The notes beneath the pieces were generated by a model that was given only the letters and a program-made list of their open reading frames with translations, was not told the origin of the DNA and made no database searches. A stretch of DNA of 64,000 nucleotides from Gigaspora margarita (Eukaryota > Glomeromycota > Glomeromycetes > Diversisporales > Gigasporaceae). Below are positions 55,949 to 64,000 of this stretch, piece by piece. The stretch covers positions 119,560-183,559 of the forward strand of contig WTPW01001235.1 of the NCBI GenBank assembly GCA_009809945.1, in the 5' to 3' direction. The position numbers and the translations under genes are program-made. Within the stretch, counting starts at the first letter, position 1. Each line of letters starts with the position of its first letter.

Positions 55949-57116
55949 TTTTTTTAACTAGCAGTCCTGCTTTTATTTTAGGAGATTGTGAAAAATTTAC
56001 ATAATTCAGTTACGGTAAGTTAATAAGCTAAATTCCATTTTCTAACTGCTAACTAAATCCTCCTTTTTCAAATAAAAACTCACTCGATACTGAAGTACCC
56101 AGGTATGACCTGCTATGACAACTAGTTTTTCTCATACAGAGGCCCACAACTCACTGCAAGTTATTCTTGTAATCACCGAATGGCTGCTATTAGCCTTGTT
56201 AAGACTGCCATTTTCTTTAAATTCTTCTCATCTCGCTTCGGTGGTAGAACAATTTTACTCAGATCCATCACAAAAAAGAAAAAAACTAAAATAAAATGAA
56301 ATATAAAGGGGAGTATAAAAAAAAAGGGGGAAACTACTAATCCTAAGCGAAATACCAAGTAAGAAAAGTAAAAAGAAACAAGATAAGAAAAACAAAGAAA
56401 AGACAATCTTGACAAAATAAAATGAAATCTATATTCTAGAAAAATTATATAATACTGTAGAGCCAGTCTACATATGTATTATATGTATAATATTAGAAAC
56501 AAAAGAAAAAAGCAAAGAAAAACTGGTACAGTAAAGGTCGCCTTGTAGTTGATTTGTGAGAAATTTCTGCAAACGATCCAAAACATCTCTAATACGTCAT
56601 TCACCATTTACTTTGCAGCTAAAGATCACTCATGACAGTAATCCCAAATAGGTAGGCATTCCCAATTTGGAAGGAATAAACATTGCGATCTTTTGGAGGG
56701 GGTAAACTGAAATGCCCACTTTGTTGAAATTTTGAAATGCCAAAGGAGCAAGAAGGAAAGTGCACCAAATTGTAGAGGCTTGAAAGAGTTATGCTATACT
56801 GAATATTATATCTAACCAAGTATTCCTGTCTGTTTTCACATCCAAAAACCTTGACAAAGCTATCTACTACTTCTTTGCTTAGTAGTTTTCTATACTTCTG
56901 CTGGGAGGTCTCGCTTAGGTAAGTCCTCTTGTTCAGCTCTATTTTAGTAACGACCACTTTTGGTTCAAGGAGAACCAAACACTCAGTGAATAGCCTTGAG
57001 TCCCAGCTAGTGAAAGTGCAACTTTATTTTATATTACATATGATAACTGTACAGTTTTCATAGGTCAGTGTTCTTAGAAAATTTGGTGTAAGGGATCATT
57101 GAAAAGAGTTTGTATG
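55949..57116 (-). mobile_element. Retroelement family R, copy 3, with 14-bp target duplication
   Basis: ATTGATAAAATTAA flanks the insertion exactly (55935-55948 and 57117-57130), with a T run at its left end marking the minus-strand 3' tail. It is 1168 bp long. The minus strand carries the longest family R frame, 56619-56978 (119 residues), containing KLLSKEVVDSFVKVFG and SGHFSLPPPKDRNVYSF. A second frame, 56173-56415, ends with MDLSKIVLPPKRDEKNLKK. Neither resembles a domain I know, and no reverse transcriptase is present. Confidence 0.75.
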
Positions 57117-57463
57117 ATTGATAAAATTAAGGCAAATCTTAATTGATGAATTTAATAAATATAAAATTCAAATCTTTTATAAATAGGTAAAGTCTATATA
57201 AGCATTTTTATTTGTAATCAATACTTTAAGATTTATAAGAAATGATTATTATTTTAACAAGAAATTACATTCCTCATGATGATATATAAATATATATATG
57301 TATATATCCAGAGAATCTACTCAATCATGTGAATTCCACACAGATCCCATATGGGATCCCACATCCTGTGCAGGATTTTTAAAAAAATCAGGATTTGCCC
57401 ATCACTATCTGTGGGTAGATGGCTAACCCAGGGTTATTATTGCCCACCTCATACAGGGGGGGT

Positions 57464-57680
57464 CCCAAAATTTGGGTCAGGTACATCAGAATCATAGTCG
57501 GCTAGATCAGAATTGATCAATTTTGCCCTATAATTATAAAAAATTTTACTAATAAATCATATCCATTGATTAAGTAAAAAATGCCTAGCTAATAATTTTG
57601 CTATAGAACCTGCTAACGACTATAACAAACACTGACCTGGATCTGATGTATCTGATCTAGAATTTTAGTGTCCTGTAAAA
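57464..57680 (+). repeat. Dispersed repeat family G, copy 3
   Basis: The left part CAGGGGGGGTCCCAAAATTT, middle ATTTTGCTATAGAACCTGCT and right end GAATTTTAGTGTCCTG match 15996-16240 in the same orientation. The flanks give no clear duplication. It is non-coding. Confidence 0.65.
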
Positions 57681-57760
57681 TTCATTATAGCCCACCTGAG
57701 TAGTCAAACTGTAGGCAGAAGACCTATAAAATTTTGAAAGATTAGAAAACAGGCTAAATC

Positions 57761-58584
57761 AGGACCCCTGAATACTAATGTTATATATATATATAACCTT
57801 TGTCTTTAAACTTTATATAAGTGTACACTTAAATTTTATTATAAAGTGTACACAAACATTAAAGCAACAGTTTAAGTGTACGATATATGTTTAAATAATA
57901 ATTTTAAATTTATAATTAAGTGTACAACATAGGTTTAATTAAAAATAAATTAATGTATGATGAAGATATAATAAATGTTTAAAATTATATTACTTTAAAA
58001 AAAAGTAAAAGTTAATAATTATATTTATGTTTTAAAATTTCTATTAATTGAAATTGGTAATATTCAATTTTATATAATGTTGTAATCCACAAAAGTTATA
58101 TCTTTTTGTGAAGCAACAATATTATATTATAGTACTAAAGAGACCTTTATTCAAGTAAAATAGAAACTTATTTCCTAGTAACTATTGAGTTAAATCATAT
58201 ATATTCTCTATACAGTACATACCAATCATTGTAATACTTAAGCAAACAATATAGATATTGTTCTAGAATTAATTAAGAGACAGGTATATAAAGTTGATAC
58301 TAAATTATACACAATAAATAAATAATGTCACTATTATTGATTTTACTAGGTTTATTAAATTTTGTATGTTATATATATTATATTTATATATTATGTATGA
58401 CTAACTATTCTTGTACAATAAGTAACTGTATGACATATCTTTTTTGATTTTATTAATTAAGTGTACATCAAAGGTTGAGTTAAGTTGTTATTAAAAAAAT
58501 AAGATTTGTGTAACTATACGATAAACATTTTAAAAAATTTAGTCTAAGTGTACTACGAATGTTTTTTGCATATTCAGGGGTTCT
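57761..58584. mobile_element. hAT-type element with AGGACCCCTGAATA ends
   Basis: Ends AGGACCCCTGAATA and TATTCAGGGGTTCT with an exact 8-bp duplication GCTAAATC (57753-57760 and 58585-58592). AAGTGTAC/GTACACTT motifs recur throughout, at least eight times, concentrated toward both ends, as expected of transposase-binding sites. It is 824 bp with no reading frame. Confidence 0.88.
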
Positions 58585-59174
58585 GCTAAATCTAATGTTC
58601 TGATCCAGGTTAGGTAACCCATACAGATTACTGGACAGAAATTGTACCAGAAATGGAGTGCATAGTTAAGTAGCAAGTGAAAGAGTGTATCCTAATTTGA
58701 GGATATGATTGGATAAAAAAACTTTGTGACTTTTTGTAACACCACAAACAATATTAAAAAAATTTTATCAAGCAAATTTTAAACAATATATTTGAATTAT
58801 TATTAATATAAATAATAAATCACAAACAATATAATGATTAAAAATAGTTAAAAATTCCCTTTCTTATAAATTTTAAATATGAGTTAGGATTAGAGATGGT
58901 CTAAAAAAAAAATTGTTGCAACAAATTAAAAATTGTTGTAACAAATTAAAAATCATTATCAGGTTTTTTTTTTAAGTTTTTTTAGAATTAGACTGCTAAT
59001 CCCAGACCTGAACAGGTTTGTGAACTTTGAACCAGACCCAGACTGAACTTATAAACATGTTTGAGTCCAGTTCGGGTTCAGTACTTTAGGTTCAGGTCTA
59101 AGTCTGGGTTCGAAAATTTCAAATTTTGTAGTTTGAGTCTGGGTTCGAGTCCTGGTTTGAGTCTGGGTCCAGCC

Positions 59175-59349
59175 TAGAGTTGCAGGTGAAACAAATCTTC
59201 AATGAAGCACCATGGTGCACCAAGACTGGTGCACTGAAACTGGTGCACCAATAATTATAAAAAACTCAAATCTTCAATGGTGCACTGATGGTGCACCATG
59301 GTGCACCGGATAGTCCTGGTGAAACTAACTAGTTTCACCAACAACTCTA
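59175..59349. mobile_element. hAT-type MITE with TAGAGTTGCAGGTGAAAC ends
   Basis: A 175-bp element with ends TAGAGTTGCAGGTGAAAC and GTTTCACCAACAACTCTA. The flanks GTCCAGCC and GTCTGGCC match at 6 of 8, both differences being transitions. The core is built from GGTGCACCA palindromes. It sits in the right subterminal region of 53999-59395. Confidence 0.75.
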
Positions 59350-59395
59350 GTCTGGCCAGACCTAGACCAGACCTGAACCAGACTTCAGAGCCCTA

Positions 59396-61066
59396 AATCT
59401 AATATATATATTTTTGCAAATCAACTATTTTAATAAAGATCCAATTTTTTAAAAAAATATTTATTTGAAATTTTCTTTTTGCATCTGACTATAACTATAA
59501 GAAACCTTAATAAAAAATATAAAATTCAACCTAAAAAGTAATACATATGGTTCAATTTTACATTTTAAAAATAGAAACTTAATTTTATATAGAAACCAAA
59601 TGTAATATTATTTTAAGATTTTGTGTTCTTTTTTTATTTTATTATTTTATTATTTTATTTTTTTATTATTTTTTTATTATTTTTTTATTTTTTATTTTTA
59701 TTTTATTTTCATTTTATTTTATTTATTTATTTATTTATTGTTTTTTTTTTAAATAATAAATCTTTGATGAGCATAGTTATTGAATTTAATATAAATTGAA
59801 AATATGATCCATGTAAGTTTGTGCAATTTGCAAATACTATTCGATTCTTCATATCTATTTGGAACCACATGTACAATTATAAGGTCATATTTTTGATTAG
59901 TCTGATTATAATAAGAATTTTTTTGTGTAGTATTAATTTGTTCTTCTTTATATGTATAGTAGTCTTTAAAACAATTACTTTTACCCTTGTTACAATATAA
60001 GGGGTTTTCTCACTATTTTTATAAATACTTTATAATAAGTTTACCACATATATGTTATTATCATCCTGTCTATTAAGAATTGAAGTTTCCATTGTAAAAA
60101 AAAATATCGTATAGTACAAGAAATCTAAGATCCTCAATTACTTTATATAAAATAATAGTCAATTAGCATATTGGAGTAAGTAGTAGCATATTTCAAGTAT
60201 ATTAGCATATATAAAATAGTTGCTATTTTTTTTGGCATATTATTTAACCCTTATTATATTGATAATATAAGAAATTTATTTGTCAGGTGCTACTAGATTA
60301 TGCATTATTCTAATCTTGAAAGATTAAGGATTTTAAATTTCTGTATCATATATGAAAAAATTTTAAAAATTCTTTAGATAGTTAATATCGCATTTTTATG
60401 AATATATATAGAATGTAATTGATTTATCAAATATGTAAATAGAATACTAATTGATATCTGCATAAAATAAAAAATAATTGGTCAATTTTTGTAAAGAGAT
60501 ACATAATGATCTTTATCCAAATTTGAAATTGCAGGCAAATTTGCCTGCAAAACCATTTAAGGGATAATTACTAAATTAAAATAAAAAAAGTTTATTGGAT
60601 TCATATAGGTAATTATCAAAAGAATGTTATTTAAGATTAAGATCTATAAAAAAGAAGGGCAGCTAAATTTTTATTTATTTTTAGATAAAGCTTTCTAAAT
60701 GAATACCTGATCAAAATAGACAAAAAATTTTTATTTTAATTCTGCAATTTTATAGAATTAAAAAATATATTCAATTTGTTTACTCATTGTCAAAAAATCT
60801 TCAAATTTGAAAAAATAAATTTATCTAATATTTTCTAATATATACTCTAGTTTTTTTTAAAATTTAAGCAAAAATTTCTCTATAACTACTAGAGCAAATT
60901 TGATGCCTTTTTAATACTAATCCTAAAAGATTATATAATTATAATAAAAATAATTATAATTATTAACGGGGTATATTAATATCCTACCTTAAATTATTTA
61001 CAAATATCCAAATGCGGAGTCTGTAAATAGTGTGCAAATCATGTGATTGCTAACCTAACAACTCAT
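59396..61066. other. AT-rich intergenic DNA with a T-rich microsatellite
   Basis: 59637-59752 is a (TTTTA)n/(TTTATTT)n tract. A hairpin GCAGGCAAATTTGCCTGC lies at 60532-60549. No gene, RNA or delimited mobile element was seen in the remainder. Confidence 0.45.
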
Positions 61067-61440
61067 ATGGGGTCCCCAAAATTCTGGGTGGGATACATCA
61101 GAATGTATCAGAAATGGTTAGCTGGATTAGGGATTGAATGATTTTGCTCCGAGATCATAAAAAATTTACTAATGAAATTATATCTGTCCAGCTGATAATT
61201 TTGCTATAGAACTTGCTAATGCTATCTTTTTTTCTAAAAAAAAAGAACTTTTGAAATATAAACTTCGAAGTATATAAAGTAGAAGTATCCAAGCAGCCTT
61301 TTATCTCTTTAATACAAGCCAAATTCATATTCTGTTGTTTTGCCCTGTAGTAATCATCAAAAATAAGTCTCGATCATGGGCTAAATACAATCTAGATCCA
61401 ATGCATCTGACCCAGAAATTTGAGGATAGCCCTGTAAAAA
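61067..61440 (+). repeat. Dispersed repeat family G, copy 4, with internal insertion
   Basis: The left end GGGGTCCCCAAAATTCTGGG and right end GATCCAATGCATCTGACCC with GATAGCCCTG match the family. About 150 bp of unrelated DNA (61225-61373) separates the TTTTGCTATAGAACTTGCTA landmark from the right part. The origin of the insert is unknown. Confidence 0.6.
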
Positions 61441-62115
61441 TCCTATGCTAACTGATCACAAACTATTTATATAGTTTTGCACTGTTTCTAAGCCCTGTCG
61501 TCCAAGAACTTTTTAACTTTTTAGTCTGAATGCAAGCCACTATCACATGATGATCAATGTAATAATGAATAAGGTTAAGACTGTTAAACTGCATAAAAAT
61601 TTTTTTATAGTGCTGGGATAAATTATATTGATTATGGGTCAGAACAGTCCAATTCCTAACCGAACCTGCTAAATATACAAAATTGCTATACATACAAATT
61701 AAGTATTTATCAAGTATAGCAATATTGAGGTATAGAAATATTTATTCATGCAACATCTAAATTAGCATTTAAGCTAGAATTAATATGCTATCCATAATAG
61801 GATACATAGTGCAAGAAACACTATAAGCAGCATTACCGCCAATATTTCTTGCACCAATCATTCTGATTTTCTAAATAGACAGTCAATAACGTCAAAGTTT
61901 AATCCAAAAAAAATGAAATTATTACCTGTTGGGATAACAGTCACACAGTTAAGTATGGCTGTTTAGATGATAGCCAATGAATATGCATAGTTGCCCGATA
62001 GCAGAAAGAGGCAATACCGATTTATGTTCTTTATAGTACTATCTCAAAAATGCGAGACAAACCAATAAAAAAACCTCTAACACTAACTCTAACCCTAACA
62101 CCTAATCTAAGGGGG
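61441..62115. other. Intergenic DNA
   Basis: Contains CTAACCCTAACAC-type telomere-like sequence at 62075-62105. The open frame at 61463-61693 on the minus strand has no domain. No gene is supported. Confidence 0.4.
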
Positions 62116-62125
62116 CTTCCAGAAA

Positions 62126-62825
62126 GATTACAGTATGATTCCCCAAAAGTTAGTTCCCCGCCAGCTCATTTTTCCGATACTATATCCCCGACAGAATGTT
62201 TCACCTACAGACCTTTTTGTTGACAGAATCTTTCCTCGACATATCATGCTTTCGACAACTCCTTTCCTTAACATCTCATATTTTCGACAAGACATTTATC
62301 TGACATGACATATTTCTAATTTGACTTTTCTCTGACAATAAGTTTTATTGAATGCACTTTTTCCGACAAGAACGATAAACCCAGTAATCATCACATCACG
62401 TGAAATCATTCAACACATCATTTTGTTTACTAGCACTATCAACTCGGCCTAAATTATACTATCACCTAACCCTAATCTAACCCTAACCCTAACCCTAATT
62501 TAGCCTGAGTGCTTAATCATGTGATGTGATAAACACGAATATATCACTCTACCCAATAATTATATTTCTAGTCGGGGAAAGATCTTGTCAGAAAAAGATG
62601 TCGGAAACAAGTCATGTCAGAAAAATATTCTTTCTGAAGTACGTCATGTCAGTAAAATGTCTTTTCGAAAATATGTCCTATCAAGGAAAGGGGAGGTCGA
62701 AAATATGGTATATCGAGGAAAGATTCTGTCAACAAAAAATGCTGTAGGTGAAACATTCTGTTGGGGATATAGTGTCGGAAAAATGAGCTGGCGGGGAACT
62801 AACTTTCAGGGAATCAAGCAACAAC
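62126..62825. mobile_element. Mutator-like foldback element with ~240-bp inverted arms
   Basis: An exact 10-bp duplication CTTCCAGAAA flanks it (62116-62125 and 62826-62835), the size expected of Mutator-like elements. The arms 62136-62370 and 62575-62815 are inverted copies, with GTTAGTTCCCCGCCAGCTCA mirrored by TGAGCTGGCGGGGAACTAAC. Each arm is a series of imperfect ~20-22 base units containing TTTTCGACA or TCCCCGACA. The ~200-bp centre holds telomere-like repeats. The frames 62526-62747 and 62585-62857 run along the right arm and are not genes. Confidence 0.78.
62466..62500. repeat. Interstitial telomere-like repeats
   Basis: CCTAACCCTAATCTAACCCT is followed by further AACCCT units, giving about five imperfect CCCTAA repeats in the loop of the Mutator-like element. 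This is the TTAGGG-type telomere sequence common in fungi. Confidence 0.7.
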
Positions 62826-62969
62826 CTTCCAGAAATCAGCTGATTTATTTTTATTAATAAATTGTCTGAGGCCAGACCCACCCCCACACCTGACACCACT
62901 ATAAGCCAATCAAATTTTACATTTATTTAATATTATTATTATCTGTTATAAATATATTGACTTTAAAAA

Positions 62970-63100
62970 TAAATAACTTTTGATCTACTAAACCAATTTA
63001 GATTATTTAACCACCAAAATGATCCTCTCAAAGAGAGGATTCTAACAAGCCCAAATTATAAAAATCCAATCACTAGATCATAAAATCGATATAGATTTGT
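62970..63100. repeat. Module B, left half only
   Basis: ATAACTTTTGATCTACTAAA with AACCACCAAAATGATCCTCT and AACAAGCCCAAATTATAAAA align with the left arm of module B. No right arm follows. Confidence 0.6.
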
Positions 63101-63199
63101 ATTATATAATGTTTATTTAATAAATTATAAAATATTATATGAGTCAAGTCTGGGTCTGGTCCGAAGTCTGCAGACTGGTCTGAGTTCGAATATATTTAT

Positions 63200-64000
63200 A
63201 TGTATTTTTTGGTGCTGAACAAGTTTACTTTGTGCATGAAGTTAGAATTAATTAGTAAAATTTTATGAATCATAAGATTTTATAGAATTTTATTAATAAA
63301 ATTCTATAAAATTTGATAATTTACAAATTTTTATTAATTAATTCTAACTTTATGCGCTAAGTAAACTTGTTCACACCTAAAAATACATCAAATTGGCAGA
63401 ATTAATTTTATTTTACTTTAAATTTAGAGAATAGATGCATAATTTTGGATTTTTGATCAAAAAAGTCAAATTTAAGCATCTTTTCTTCAAATTTCAAGTA
63501 AAATAAAAACAAGACTGCCGATTTAATGTATTTTTAGGTTCTGAACAAGTTTACTTAGTGCATTAAGTTAGATTTAATTAGTAAAACTTTGTGAATCATA
63601 AGATTTTTATAGAATTTTATTAATAAAATTCTATAAAATCTTATGTTTCACAAAATTTTACTAATCAATTCTTACTTTATGCACTTAGAAACTTGTTCAG
63701 AACCTAAAAATACATTAAATCAGCAAAAGTATTTTTATTTTACTTTAGATTTGAAGAAAAGATGCTTAAATTTGACTTTTTGATCAAAAATCCAAAATTA
63801 TGCATCTATTTTCTAAATTCAAGTAAAATATAATTAATTCTGCTAATTTGTGTGTTTTTAGGAGCTGAAAAAGTTTATTTAGTGCATATAGTTGGAAATA
63901 ATTAATTAAAATTTGTGAATTATAAGATTTTATAGAATTTTATTAATAAGATTCTATAAAATCTTATGATTCATAAAATTTTACTAATTAATTCTAACTT
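63200..64000. repeat. Tandem palindromic repeat, ~325 bp period (right array)
   Basis: Unit starts near 63207, 63535 and 63858 (TTTTTGGTGCTGAACAAGTT, TTTTTAGGTTCTGAACAAGT, TTTTTAGGAGCTGAAAAAGT). Each unit is a near-palindrome around TTTTATTAATAAAATTCTAT, followed by a non-palindromic linker with AAAATTATGCATCTATTTTC or its inverse. The array runs off the end of the window. Period and layout match the array at 2630-4240. Confidence 0.72.

Larger units (their letters stand above)
54269..57407. mobile_element. hAT-type element with TAGTGATAGGCAA ends, nested
   Basis: Ends TAGTGATAGGCAATGCGCAG and ATTTGCCCATCACTA. The flanks TCCGTGAG and TCTGTGGG agree at 6 of 8 positions, both differences being transitions. 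CCTGTGCAGGAT-type subterminal repeats lie at 54287-54350 and 57366-57395. It contains an 18-bp minisatellite, an unexplained higher-GC stretch and family R copy 3. Confidence 0.7.
53999..59395. mobile_element. hAT-like composite element, ~5.4 kb
   Basis: The left end, TAGGGCTTCGACAGACCCGA, is matched at the right by CAGACTTCAGAGCCCTA. Both subterminal regions (54000-54200 and 58985-59390) are rich in AGTCTGAGTCCAG and CAGACCTGAACC motifs in opposite orientation. The flanks GTTCTAAC and AATCTAAT agree at only 5 of 8 positions, so the target duplication is weak. Several other elements have inserted into it. No transposase frame was recognised. Confidence 0.6.

Noticed and set aside
53991..59403. 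GTTCTAAC/AATCTAAT as a confident 8-bp hAT duplication
   Set aside because: Only 5 of 8 positions match, which is not distinguishable from chance in AT-rich DNA; the element call rests on the ends and subterminal repeats instead.
62526..62857. Two plus-strand frames of 73 and 90 residues
   Set aside because: They are translations of the repetitive right arm of the Mutator-like foldback element.

Overview
The window looks like nuclear DNA from a Glomeromycotina (arbuscular mycorrhizal) fungus, most like Rhizophagus. The evidence is very low GC with long A/T tracts, short introns (80-110 nt) with GT..AG ends, two tandem BTB-BACK/TLDc genes of a kind that is strongly expanded in these fungi, and an extremely dense load of transposons. 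The organism assignment is inference from gene type and composition; no marker gene is present. There is no rRNA, no functional tRNA, no CRISPR array and no bacterial-type operon.

Only two genes look like intact host genes. Both are on the + strand: 11217-13792 and 24186-26853. Each has three exons and encodes a protein of about 800 residues with two BTB-BACK units followed by a C-terminal TLDc domain. All four BTB domains carry an intron at the same codon. This points to an internal BTB-BACK duplication followed by tandem duplication of the whole gene. The roughly 10 kb between them, and nearly everything else, is mobile DNA.

Layout. 1-8.9 kb: tRNA-headed repeat, foldback elements, nested hAT-type MITEs, a palindromic satellite-like array and a pogo-type MITE. 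9-14.9 kb: first BTB-TLDc gene with AT-rich flanks. 15-22.9 kb: GACGAAAC minisatellites in opposite orientation and a four-element transposon nest (18891-21388). 24.2-26.9 kb: second BTB-TLDc gene. 28.5-42 kb: five copies of an unrecognised ~1.1 kb retroelement ('family R'), modular palindromes, a tRNA-derived SINE and more nests. 42.1-48.2 kb: a full-length but mutated LINE (endonuclease-RT-RNase H) with a 17-bp target duplication. 48.2-53 kb: a pogo-like element carrying a retroelement insertion, and large palindromes. 53-59.4 kb: 5'-truncated antisense LINE abutting a 5.4 kb hAT-like element with further nested elements. 59.4-64 kb: AT-rich DNA, a Mutator-like foldback element, and the same palindromic array seen at the left end.

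I could delimit about ten hAT-type insertions by exact 8-bp target duplications, five non-LTR insertions by 13-17 bp duplications, and one Mutator-like insertion by a 10-bp duplication. No DNA-transposon transposase gene was recognised, so the DNA elements appear non-autonomous. Names such as family R, family G, family M, module A and module B are local labels for this window only.
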